Below, one piece after another: positions 1 to 5,720 of a stretch of DNA of 5,903 nt; position 1 is the first letter of the stretch, and the number at the start of each line of letters is the position of its first letter. The notes under the pieces were generated by a model. It did not search any database. It saw only the letters and a program-made list of their open reading frames with translations, and was not told the origin of the DNA. Both the position numbers and the translations under genes were made by a program. The DNA is from Planctomycetota bacterium (lineage in GTDB: Bacteria > Planctomycetota > GCA-002687715 > DRQF01), in assembly GCA_015485455.1 (NCBI GenBank), contig WFTN01000461.1, positions 1 through 5,903 on the forward strand. The letters run 5' to 3'.

Positions 1-451
1 TTCCGACACAGTCCTATTTGGCGCATCCTCAGAGGCCTAATTCCCTTTCCTGAAGAGCCCGTCCCAAGGCGATTCATTTTGGCATTCGATGCCCAGAAAT
101 CCCCATCCTCCCAGTCGCTCCTCATGCGCTTTCTCTGCGGCTCATCCCCCTAAATCGCCGGGCTCTTTGTCCATCTACCCCAGCCTAAAAATACACGCAG
201 AAGACGACAAGCAGCTCAGAAGGGCCCAAGCATAGTGTTTCATTGGCCGGGGCTTCAAGCACGAGCTTCGCAGTAGGCGGGACCACCGCCATGCCAGCAG
301 GCGCTACATACCAAGTCTGGATTAAACGAGGCATCAAACCCTGGGTACATTGTGGAAGTGTGCTTATCCAAGGCTAATGATGATTCGCAAAGCGTGATTC
401 TGGACCGAAAGTGGTGCAGGTCTACGGTCGATAGGGATCTCGATTCAAGTT

Positions 452-478
452 GCTCGCCATGTTCATTGCATGGCGAGC
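452..478. repeat. Perfect 10-bp inverted repeat (hairpin or operator)
   Basis: GCTCGCCATG at 452-461 is followed by the 7-nt spacer TTCATTG and its exact reverse complement CATGGCGAGC at 469-478. The repeat ends 52 nt upstream of the GTG start of the 582-aa gene. No T-tract follows on the + strand, so it is not a canonical intrinsic terminator for a gene read in that direction. It could be an operator, a 5'-UTR hairpin, or the 3' hairpin of something outside the window. The structure is seen directly; its role is unknown. Confidence 0.6.
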
Positions 479-517
479 GCTCGATCATTAGAGTGGTATG
501 TTAAGGGTCACAATCAG

Positions 518-524
518 AAAGGGG
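518..524 (+). promoter_or_regulatory. Ribosome binding site deciding the GTG start at 531
   Basis: AAAGGGG lies 6 nt upstream of GTG 531, which directly follows an in-frame TGA (528-530). The competing ATG at 543 would be 18 nt from this site, which is too far. The spacing therefore favours GTG 531. Confidence 0.5.
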
Positions 525-530
525 CAGTGA

Positions 531-2279
531 GTGGCAGCTAGAATGGAAACAAAGAGCGTCTGTTTTGTCTCATTCGGTCTTTTGTTGGCTTATGTAGTTT
601 TTTCTTTCTTGAGCCCTTTTGACGCTGACGCCGGACTGAACCCCATTGCTGAGTTTGAGATACGTCCGGACAAGCAATCGATTAGTCGTGTCCCCGACCA
701 ACGCCGCAAGGGCCAAGAAGTGGTTGTCCACGGGAGTGTTACACATTTCAAGACGAATCGGCCCATAGCGGGTGCGGTGGTACTGCTTGAGAAGAAGAGT
801 GACCCACTGAAGTGCATTACCGACGAGAAGGGCCGATTCGAATTTAGTTGCAAACGTGAACTTGATCTGCCGGTCACTCTAAAGGCACTGGCAGAAGGCT
901 TTGAGTCGTCGAGCCATTCGCTCACCGAATTGCCGACCAAGTTTATGGAGATCCAATTGGTGCCTGAGAAGCGAGGTCGCTTCATTCAAGTGTCTATTGA
1001 CCCTCAAGCAGAGCCAGGATCTGGCCGGTGTGTGGTTTACATCCACCGTGTTGGAGCCCGAAAATACGACACTTCTGCCATCAAGTTGCAGGTCTTTGAT
1101 TTCTCAGATTTCCCGGTCACGATTGAGTCACCTTTTGAAGAGTGCGACATATTCTTGGACTTGCCAAACTACCTGACAGATTCCGTCAAAGGGGTAGACG
1201 TTCCTATTTCGCAATTCAGCAATCCAGGAACGACGGTCTCCTTTTTGCCTGATCGAGGGGCCGAGGTTTTCGGTTGGTTTTTGTCGACCAACCAGAAGGT
1301 CCAGCATCATTCTCTCCGTGTTCTAGCCCGCCACATACCGGGATGCTACGAACCAACAGAGAACCTTAGGTTGTTGACGTGGTCAAAGGACGACCTTGAT
1401 AGAACACTGCGGACCAAGATTGCCTCAACAGCAGTTCACTCGGATGGACCCGTTTCCTTCCGCATTCGTGGACTTGCGCCCGGAGAGTATGAGGTTTCGG
1501 CTGTAGCAGACAATGCATCCTCGTTGTCGCTGTCTTCGAGAATCAAGATAGTTGGAAGGGAGATCGTCGGTCCAATCAAACTCGGATTCCCGCTTGGCGG
1601 ACCGTTATCAATAGAATTCTCGGGCGACGTTGCAAAATTCATTGAGACTGTTGAGTTGTATCCAAGGATGAACACAAAGAAAGTTCGTTCTTCAGGAACT
1701 ACTGCTGCCCCGCGTTCCTACGTCGCCAATGTCATCGGCGGCAGAGCCAATTTTCCACATGTTGAGATCGGAGAATACAAAGTCAATGTGCTCCCACCGG
1801 CATTTCCGAAAGGCCGCATGGAGAAGATGCCACAGTCGGTTTATTCGTATTTGTCTGGTTTCTGCGGAAGTGTGTTCTCGCAACTTTGGATTGACTCCAA
1901 CATCAAAGTCGACGGAACGGATCCAGTTCTTAAGTCCATCAATCTTGATCAGATTCTTGAGCTACATGATCGTTGGCAAACCCGTATTGGCGTTGAAGAA
2001 ATCAAGAGGGAAATCCGGCATGGTTTTGAGAAAGACAAGCTCGGAATGCTAAGACGTAGTGAAACGGTCGGGCTTACGACGCTGGAGCCGAAAGAGCTTG
2101 AAGCGCGTTTTCTTGCAATCGAAAGGCGTATCTCGTTATTGATCAACCGTGACATACCTTGGATACGTCGCAACATTAAGAATAGATCCGCCGAGAACGA
2201 CGCTATGATGTCAAGAATAGAAGAGTTGGCAGGATCCCTTAAGCTTGAGAACATTATCCTGGAGATTTTGGGCAAGTAG
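531..2279 (+). CDS. Membrane-anchored protein with carboxypeptidase-regulatory-like and further beta-sandwich domains
   Basis: The gene encodes 582 aa from a GTG start. Residues about 10-30 form an uninterrupted hydrophobic stretch (VCFVSFGLLLAYVVFSFLSP), which fits a signal anchor or uncleaved signal peptide. The bulk of the protein would then lie outside the cytoplasm. Residues about 63-145 resemble a carboxypeptidase regulatory-like (prealbumin-type) domain, with a beta strand, an IAGAVVLLE strand, a TDEKGRFEF turn and a GFESSSHSL segment. Two later stretches repeat the 'F..i..GeY.v' ending of Cna-B-type beta sandwiches: FRIRGLAPGEYEVSA (310-324) and FPHVEIGEYKVNV (408-420). Residues about 465-580 turn charged and helical, possibly a coiled coil. 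No catalytic motif is visible, so a structural or binding role in the envelope is inferred. The neighbouring operon starts about 200 nt downstream after a hairpin, so the gene is probably transcribed separately. The exact function is unknown. Confidence 0.85.
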   Translation: MAARMETKSVCFVSFGLLLAYVVFSFLSPFDADAGLNPIAEFEIRPDKQSISRVPDQRRKGQEVVVHGSVTHFKTNRPIAGAVVLLEKKSDPLKCITDEKGRFEFSCKRELDLPVTLKALAEGFESSSHSLTELPTKFMEIQLVPEKRGRFIQVSIDPQAEPGSGRCVVYIHRVGARKYDTSAIKLQVFDFSDFPVTIESPFEECDIFLDLPNYLTDSVKGVDVPISQFSNPGTTVSFLPDRGAEVFGWFLSTNQKVQHHSLRVLARHIPGCYEPTENLRLLTWSKDDLDRTLRTKIASTAVHSDGPVSFRIRGLAPGEYEVSAVADNASSLSLSSRIKIVGREIVGPIKLGFPLGGPLSIEFSGDVAKFIETVELYPRMNTKKVRSSGTTAAPRSYVANVIGGRANFPHVEIGEYKVNVLPPAFPKGRMEKMPQSVYSYLSGFCGSVFSQLWIDSNIKVDGTDPVLKSINLDQILELHDRWQTRIGVEEIKREIRHGFEKDKLGMLRRSETVGLTTLEPKELEARFLAIERRISLLINRDIPWIRRNIKNRSAENDAMMSRIEELAGSLKLENIILEILGK

Positions 2280-2287
2280 GAAGTCCT

Positions 2288-2333
2288 CGGGGAGAGGGGT
2301 TGTGCATCCCGAAAACCCATGAAACCCTCCCCG
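2288..2333 (+). repeat. GC-rich hairpin just after the 582-aa gene
   Basis: CGGGGAG at 2288-2294 pairs perfectly with CTCCCCG at 2327-2333. An imperfect inner extension (GGG and TT against AAACCC, with bulges) lengthens the stem. It begins 9 nt after the TAG at 2277-2279. No T-run follows, so it is not a textbook intrinsic terminator. It may act as a 3'-end stabiliser or as part of a factor-dependent terminator. The pairing is seen; the role is inferred. Confidence 0.35.
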
Positions 2334-2370
2334 GGCGCAAAATGAAGCCAACAGTTTTCGAGGGTAACTG

Positions 2371-2475
2371 GTGATTTGGAGTTTGATGGCAATGCAGACC
2401 TAAGACCGAAGAGGTGACAAGTTCCGTGATCAGAGAGCCGATGCTCTTTCCGAATGGCGCACCGTAGCACAGGGT
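2371..2475 (+). other. Disrupted 5' end or lost N-terminus of the first operon gene
   Basis: Upstream of the TTG at 2476 the same frame stays open back to 2404. It reads as plausible helical protein (...DKFRDQRADALSEWRTVAQG...), with no ATG, GTG or TTG start in that stretch. A TAA lies at 2401-2403. Directly upstream in the same frame are GTG 2371 (with GAGGG at 2360-2364), ATG 2386 (with GGAG at 2378-2381) and ATG 2392. They read through only a few codons before the TAA. If the TAA were a sense codon, the protein would be 226 aa (from ATG 2386) or 231 aa (from GTG 2371). This suggests a nonsense mutation, a small indel, 5' decay, or a sequence error. The other two frames give no longer alternative. 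Confidence 0.45.
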
Positions 2476-3063
2476 TTGGTTGCTGATCCTGATCGATTGG
2501 TGAGAACCATCGAAGATGCCTTTCCCATCGACGTTCGTCAGTCATTTGGCTTTGACTACCAACTTTTCCAAATCTCAGCGCCGAAGAATGTGCGGCTGGC
2601 GGCCTATGATGCTGCGCTTTCCACAGAAGTGGCTGAAGCCAGAAGCCAGGCCGCAAGGGCAGTAGCCTTGGCCATCAAGGAAAGCGCAGAAGCCTTCGTC
2701 GGTGAAAGCGTCAGAACTCTTCGGATTGAGACAGCAAAGCTCTGTGAAGACGTCTTAGCCACCCTCAAAGGCGGCAAAGTGAACCAGAAGACTCTCAATC
2801 GTCTGGATCGCTTTGTTGATCGATTTAGGAGCCTCAACTTTGTTGGTGATGCTGAGATGGAGCGTCGGCTCAAAGAATTCCGGGCCGAGTTCCTTGGCAC
2901 CGGTGCTGCTGACTACAGAAACAGTGATTCGGCTCGTTTTGGTTTGGTGCAAGGTCTCAATCGTCTTCGCAACGAAGCCACGATTCTTGCCTCTCAAGAT
3001 GGCAAGGAAATGGCCTCGCGCTTTGGAGAGGTGGGCCGTCGCAAGTTCGGGAGGGCGAGCTGA
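2476..3063 (+). CDS. Helical protein of unknown function, resembling DUF3150; first gene of the AAA+ operon
   Basis: From TTG 2476 this gives 195 aa, but that start is doubtful. AGGG sits only 1 nt before it, and plausible coding sequence continues in frame upstream. The protein lacks a signal peptide or membrane segment and should be cytoplasmic. Residues 1-35 hold an 'aFPiDVRQSFGFDYQLFQIS' segment. Residues 40-100 are Ala-rich amphipathic helix, and 100-140 include LNRLDRFVDRFRSLNFVGDAEMERRL. The overall pattern (a short beta/aromatic 'F.F.y..F.I' segment, then long helices with 'LNF..D') reminds me of DUF3150. That family is often found beside AAA+ ATPases in phage and bacterial genomes. 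This is recall, not a computed hit. The stop overlaps the next start as TGATG (3061-3065), so the gene is coupled to the DUF1257 gene. It may be a truncated but still translated version of a longer family member. Confidence 0.65.
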   Translation: MVADPDRLVRTIEDAFPIDVRQSFGFDYQLFQISAPKNVRLAAYDAALSTEVAEARSQAARAVALAIKESAEAFVGESVRTLRIETAKLCEDVLATLKGGKVNQKTLNRLDRFVDRFRSLNFVGDAEMERRLKEFRAEFLGTGAADYRNSDSARFGLVQGLNRLRNEATILASQDGKEMASRFGEVGRRKFGRAS

Positions 3064-3377
3064 TGCCATGTTGGCAACAGGTGAAGATTGAGACTTCTAT
3101 CCGTATGACGGACAAAGCCACACTTGCTGCGGTGCTGGGGCAACTCGGCGCTGGGATCAGCGGCAATGTCATTCGGAGCGATGGCCTTTCCTACCTAGTT
3201 GGTGAGGACGGTTCTGTGAGCGCAGAAGTCCCGGCCTATGAGCAGGAGAGGGCCGAGTCCTTCCTTGCCCGGCTGAAACGAGAATACTCCTTGGCGACCT
3301 TGAGCAAATGGGCCAAGGCTCAGCGTTTCAATGTGCGGCGTATAGGGAACAAGCTCAAACTTAGGAGGTGGGTGTGA
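3063..3377 (+). CDS. DUF1257 (Ycf35-like) protein
   Basis: This 104-aa protein is about the size expected for the family. The N-terminus 'MPCWQQVKIETSIRM' matches the DUF1257 opening, in which a Met and aromatic residue are followed by an 'iKt.i.d' strand and then a helix (TDKATLAAVLGQLG). The C-terminal half (residues 65-104) has the family's closing pattern: a helix (SFLARLKREYSLATLSKWAKAQ), a strand (FNVRRI) and a terminal 'KLRRW'. DUF1257 includes the chloroplast- and cyanobacteria-encoded Ycf35, whose biochemistry is unknown. The ATG at 3063 overlaps the previous TGA, and GGGAGGG at 3049-3055 sits 7 nt upstream within the preceding gene, so the start is secure. Family membership is judged from pattern. 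An adaptor or partner role with the Ycf46-type ATPase is inferred from context. Confidence 0.8.
   Translation: MPCWQQVKIETSIRMTDKATLAAVLGQLGAGISGNVIRSDGLSYLVGEDGSVSAEVPAYEQERAESFLARLKREYSLATLSKWAKAQRFNVRRIGNKLKLRRWV
3363..3370 (+). promoter_or_regulatory. Strong Shine-Dalgarno site inside the DUF1257 gene
   Basis: AGGAGGTG, an essentially ideal Shine-Dalgarno sequence, encodes part of the DUF1257 C-terminus (the RRW codons). It ends 6 nt before the ATG at 3377. This fixes ATG 3377 over the in-frame GTG at 3368, which is part of the SD itself. It suggests the small DUF2997 protein is made at a high level. Confidence 0.75.
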
Positions 3378-3598
3378 TGAAGAATGTCGAAATTGAATTT
3401 GAAGTCACACCGGATGGTGAGCTCATCACCTATCGCACCAATGAAGTGCCGGGCGAAGTCCACGAGGATATTGAGCAGGCTTTGGCCCAGCTTGAAGAAC
3501 TTTTGGGTGCGGTTGTTGAACGGAAATCCATTCGCCCTGGCTTTCAGCGCCACAACCATGTCCACCGACATCAAGATCTGGGCCATTACCGAAGCTGA
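3377..3598 (+). CDS. DUF2997 small protein with a His-rich C-terminal tail
   Basis: This 73-aa protein starts at the ATG in the TGATG overlap with the DUF1257 stop. The first 50 residues fit DUF2997: a beta strand 'VEIEFEVTPDGEL', a second short strand, then a helix EDIEQALAQLEELLGAVVER. Such small proteins are commonly encoded next to DUF1257 and Ycf46-like ATPases, and their function is not established. The tail (residues 56-71, FQRHNHVHRHQDLGHY) holds five histidines at 59, 61, 63, 65 and 70, and could bind a metal ion. I do not see the Cys pattern of a ferredoxin-like cluster. The protein is cytoplasmic and probably works with its neighbours. The next gene starts 116 nt downstream, the only sizeable gap in the operon. 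Confidence 0.75.
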   Translation: MKNVEIEFEVTPDGELITYRTNEVPGEVHEDIEQALAQLEELLGAVVERKSIRPGFQRHNHVHRHQDLGHYRS

Positions 3599-3630
3599 TT
3601 ATAGCTTTCCTATCCTTCCCATCAATTTGA

Positions 3631-3691
3631 CTTCCACCAAAGCACGGCAAAATCATTGTGACTCATCGTCCCTTCGTGCTTTCGGTGGAGG
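3631..3691 (+). promoter_or_regulatory. Long 16-bp hairpin in the leader of the AAA+ gene
   Basis: Bases 3631-3646 pair with 3675-3691 over 16 positions. There is one bulged base (C3683) and one G-T wobble (3632/3690). The loop is 28 nt (3647-3674). The stem ends 10 nt before the ribosome site of the ATPase gene, and no T-run follows, so it is not an intrinsic terminator. Plausible roles are an mRNA processing or stability element, a protein-binding site for autoregulation, or a structure that sets the ratio of DUF2997 to ATPase. The pairing is seen; the role is inferred. Confidence 0.6.
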
Positions 3692-3701
3692 TCTGCCTAT
3701 T

Positions 3702-3707
3702 AGGAGA
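3702..3707 (+). promoter_or_regulatory. Ribosome binding site deciding the ATG at 3715
   Basis: AGGAGA lies 7 nt before ATG 3715. The same frame is open to an ATG-less start at 3658 (TTG-type or similar), but that would translate through the 3' arm of the hairpin and has no good Shine-Dalgarno. Homologous Ycf46 proteins begin with an N-terminus like 'MKEKLKNYLRAAYPLLYVVSWEE', which matches ATG 3715. Confidence 0.8.
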
Positions 3708-3714
3708 AAAATAC

Positions 3715-5229
3715 ATGAAAGAAAAACTGAAGAACTACCTGCGGGCAGCCTATCCCTTGCTCTACGTCGTGAGCTGGGAAGAAGCTCGTCTTGAAGGCTC
3801 GTTGAAATCGGTCTGCGATGACCTTGGCTATGGCCTTAGGTGCTGGTCCATTACTGAAGGACTACTTGATGTCACCACAGGCTCTGCTTCTGTTCTCCAA
3901 GACCCCATCGATGTCTTGGGAGCTATTCCTGAGATGCCTGAGAAGACTGTTGTGCTGTTGAGAGATTTTCATGCCTTTCTTGGGGATGAACCACAGCCAG
4001 TCAACCCCTTGATTGCTCGGGCAATCAGGGATCTGGTGCGAACTCTCAAGACCCGCCAGCAGTGCTTAGTGATCTGCGCACCCTTGCTCAGGCTCCCGGA
4101 AGAGTTGGAGCGAGAGGTTGTGGTTGTTGAACATGAACTGCCGGGGAGGATGGACCTTGGTGCTGTCATCGACGGTATCTCGAAGAGTGCTGATCTGCCG
4201 TTGGTTGTGAGTGATGAGCGTGATCGGTTGCTGGATGCTTGTATGGGTATGACCACGTCAGAAGCTGAGAATGCCTTGTCTCTTTCCTTTGTAGAAACGG
4301 AGAGGCTCGATTCCAGTGTGGTATCGAGGCAGAAGGCCGAAGCTGTGAAGAAAGGACAGCTCTTGGAACTTTATGACAATCCGGGCAGCCTGGATGACAT
4401 TGGCGGCCTTGATGCTCTGAAGGCATGGCTGGCCCAACGCAAAGATGCCTTTAGCAGTAGAGCCAAGGATTTTGGCTTGCCATCGCCGAAGGGGCTTTTG
4501 TTAGTTGGCCTCCCTGGCTGCGGCAAATCTCTTTCTGCCAAGGCTTGTGCTGCGGCATGGGAGAGACCTTTGCTTAGGCTTGATTGCGGCCGGCTATTTG
4601 GTGGTTTGGTTGGAGAGAGCGAGCGTAACCTAAGGCGGGTAATTCAGGTCGCGGAAGCTGTAGCGCCGGCCATCCTGTGGATTGATGAAATTGAGAAGGG
4701 GCTTTCGGGCTCTTCCTCATCGTCATCCACAGATGGGGGTACTTCGGCACGTGTCCTTGGTTCTATGCTCAGTTGGATGGAGGAAAAGACAGCTTCTGTC
4801 TTTGTCATTGCCACTGCTAACGATGTTTCGGCCCTGCCTCCTGAATTGCTGCGCAAGGGCCGATTCGATGAGACTTTCTTTGTTGATCTTCCTGGTGAGG
4901 ATGAACGGAGAAAAATATTGGAGATCCACATCGAGAAGCGAGGCCGTGATCCAAGATTGTTTGACTTGGTTTCGTTGGCTAAGGCGTGCGATCAGTTTTC
5001 TGGAGCTGAAATCGAAGCGTCAATTCTATCAGGGATGTTTGCGGCCTTTGAATCTGAGCAAGAACTGGAAACGTCTCACGTGGGGGAGGCCATCGGGCAA
5101 ACAGTACCTTTGGCGCAGACTGCCCGTGAGAAGATCTCTTCGCTGAGAGATTGGGCTAAAACTCGTGCCCGGCCTGCTGCCAGTGCTGCGAAGTTGAGTG
5201 CGCTGCGTAAGCTGGAGACTCTGTCATGA
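3715..5229 (+). CDS. Ycf46-type AAA+ ATPase
   Basis: The protein is 504 aa, the usual size for Ycf46-like AAA+ proteins. The N-terminal domain (about 1-200) opens with 'LRAAYPLLYVVSWEEARLEG', a hallmark of this family. It also contains 'KTVVLLRDFHAFL' (77-89) and a 'QCLVICAPLLRLPEELE' strand, resembling a degenerate ATPase fold. The C-terminal AAA+ module (about 225-460) is intact: Walker A GLPGCGKS (265-272, K271), Walker B ILWIDE (320-325, D324/E325), sensor-1 N369 in IATAND, arginine-finger candidates R380/R383 in LLRKGRFDE, and sensor-2 region SGAEIEA (429-435). A Ser/Gly-rich stretch (331-344) follows Walker B, where Ycf46 proteins carry a similar flexible 'SGDSGTS' loop. It should hydrolyse ATP to remodel an unknown substrate. 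A cyanobacterial homologue has been linked to CO2 utilisation, but that role need not apply here. The stop overlaps the next start (ATGA, 5226-5229). Confidence 0.92.
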   Translation: MKEKLKNYLRAAYPLLYVVSWEEARLEGSLKSVCDDLGYGLRCWSITEGLLDVTTGSASVLQDPIDVLGAIPEMPEKTVVLLRDFHAFLGDEPQPVNPLIARAIRDLVRTLKTRQQCLVICAPLLRLPEELEREVVVVEHELPGRMDLGAVIDGISKSADLPLVVSDERDRLLDACMGMTTSEAENALSLSFVETERLDSSVVSRQKAEAVKKGQLLELYDNPGSLDDIGGLDALKAWLAQRKDAFSSRAKDFGLPSPKGLLLVGLPGCGKSLSAKACAAAWERPLLRLDCGRLFGGLVGESERNLRRVIQVAEAVAPAILWIDEIEKGLSGSSSSSSTDGGTSARVLGSMLSWMEEKTASVFVIATANDVSALPPELLRKGRFDETFFVDLPGEDERRKILEIHIEKRGRDPRLFDLVSLAKACDQFSGAEIEASILSGMFAAFESEQELETSHVGEAIGQTVPLAQTAREKISSLRDWAKTRARPAASAAKLSALRKLETLS

Positions 5230-5558
5230 CCATCAACCTTGATGGATTTGTGCCTGATGATGAAGACGATGATCGTTTTCAAAGGGCCAAGCGTGAGTTT
5301 GAGGATAAAGCCAGGGGTCTCAATGGTTTTCCTGGTCTTTCCCAGGCTCGGTCTTTGTTTCGATTGATGCTTGATTCGAAAGAACCATGGCACCGTCGGT
5401 CTTTGGCTGTGGTTGGTGTTTTGTACTTGGTTGTGCCGCTGGACTGCTATCCAGATTTCTTGCCCGGCGGTTTGGTTGATGACCTGGCGGTCATCGTGGC
5501 TGTTTCATTGTGTTTGTTTGGCGTTGTTGACGCCGATTCGGAAGGAGTTGAATGGTGA
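5226..5558 (+). CDS. DUF1232/YkvA-type small membrane protein
   Basis: This 110-aa protein is translationally coupled to the ATPase gene by a 4-nt ATGA overlap. The N-terminal half (1-58) is charged, with an acidic patch DDEDDD (11-16), and is probably cytoplasmic. Residues about 60-101 carry the DUF1232 signature, VLYLVVPLDCYPDFLPGG (65-82) followed by LVDDLAVIVAVSLCLFGV. The P-x-D-x-x-PDF-x-P core and downstream DD are conserved features of the family. Two short hydrophobic helices flank the PDFLP turn, so membrane insertion as a hairpin is likely. The family's function is unknown. The gene's position after the ATPase suggests that its product tethers or regulates the AAA+ complex at the membrane, which is inference. 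Confidence 0.85.
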   Translation: MTINLDGFVPDDEDDDRFQRAKREFEDKARGLNGFPGLSQARSLFRLMLDSKEPWHRRSLAVVGVLYLVVPLDCYPDFLPGGLVDDLAVIVAVSLCLFGVVDADSEGVEW

Positions 5559-5659
5559 TGTTTTTTGCGCATGCTGAAGATGCTGGGTTTTATGTGCTGG
5601 CGTTCTTGGTTGTTGGGGTTTTGGTGCGGGCTGTTGTGATGAGGAAAGGCCTTCGTTGA
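5552..5659 (+). CDS. Tiny single-span membrane peptide, last gene of the operon
   Basis: A 35-aa open frame runs from ATG 5552 to TGA 5657-5659. Starting at ATG 5558, which forms a TGATG overlap with the DUF1232 stop, it gives 33 aa. GGAAGGAG at 5540-5547 is a good ribosome site, 4 nt from ATG 5552 and 10 nt from ATG 5558. The product has a short polar N-terminus (FFAHAEDAG), one hydrophobic segment (FYVLAFLVVGVLVRAVVM) and a basic tail (RKGLR), the layout of a single transmembrane helix with a cytoplasmic basic end. It ends 1 nt before the operon terminator. The TGATG joint repeats the one used at two earlier operon junctions. I do not recognise a family. It could be chance, but the start site, composition and placement argue for a real gene. 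Confidence 0.6.
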   Translation: MVMFFAHAEDAGFYVLAFLVVGVLVRAVVMRKGLR

Positions 5660-5660
5660 A

Positions 5661-5692
5661 GAAGGCGAAGCTCCGTTTGGGGCTTCGTTTTT
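5661..5692 (+). terminator. Intrinsic terminator of the AAA+ operon
   Basis: CGAAGCTCC (5666-5674) pairs with GGGGCTTCG (5679-5687) over 9 bp with one G-T wobble, around a GTTT loop. TTTTT follows at 5688-5692. Upstream A/G bases (5661-5665) can pair with the T-run and extend the stem. This is a textbook rho-independent terminator placed directly after the small membrane peptide gene. Confidence 0.85.
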
Positions 5693-5720
5693 AGTTTGGG
5701 TAGGATCAGTGGGCACCAAA

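Larger units (their letters stand above)
1..530. other. Left non-coding stretch with no supported gene
   Basis: No convincing gene was found on either strand. Frame 1 of the + strand is open from the window edge to a TAA at 151-153 (50 codons). It could be the tail of an upstream gene, but a run that short is expected by chance and its translation matches no family I recognise. A 77-codon minus-strand frame (255-488) has no recognisable domain and no good ribosome site. Apart from the inverted repeat at 452-478, there is a small GC-rich hairpin, GGCGG-gacca-CCGCC, at 276-290. I see no tRNA, CRISPR repeats or insertion-sequence ends. Confidence 0.5.

Noticed and set aside
1..125. A minus-strand frame from ATG 125-123 open to the left edge, and a + strand frame open from the edge to TAA 151-153
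   Set aside because: The two frames conflict and both are short. Neither shows a motif or a strong ribosome site, so neither can be called a partial gene.
255..488. A 77-codon minus-strand open frame in the left non-coding stretch
   Set aside because: It has no ribosome site I can defend and no recognisable motif, and its start end overlaps the inverted repeat at 452-478. The length is compatible with chance.
2426..2467. A 13-codon leader frame from GTG 2426 with AGAGGTGA upstream, possibly joined by frameshift to the next gene
   Set aside because: There is a fair ribosome site, but no recognised slippery sequence, and the frame stops at TAG 2465. A damaged N-terminus explains the region more simply.
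1949..2656. A 235-codon open frame on the minus strand spanning the 3' end of the 582-aa gene, the gap and the start of the next gene
   Set aside because: It is antisense to two better-supported genes. Its translation is rich in Arg, Ser and Pro with no domain pattern, typical of a shadow frame.
3627..3656. A possible internal promoter in the gap before the ATPase (TTGACT with an AATCAT-like -10)
   Set aside because: Only the -35-like half is good. The -10 candidates match at four of six positions, and the region is better explained by the hairpin arms.
3384..3794. A 136-codon + strand frame overlapping DUF2997, the gap and the ATPase start
   Set aside because: It is out of frame with two recognisable families, has Ser/Arg-rich low-quality composition, and would run through the leader hairpin.
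4705..4746. Ser-rich codon run (residues 331-344) in the ATPase as a possible expanded microsatellite
   Set aside because: The serine codons are mixed, not a repeated unit, and Ycf46-like proteins have a flexible Ser/Gly loop at the same place.
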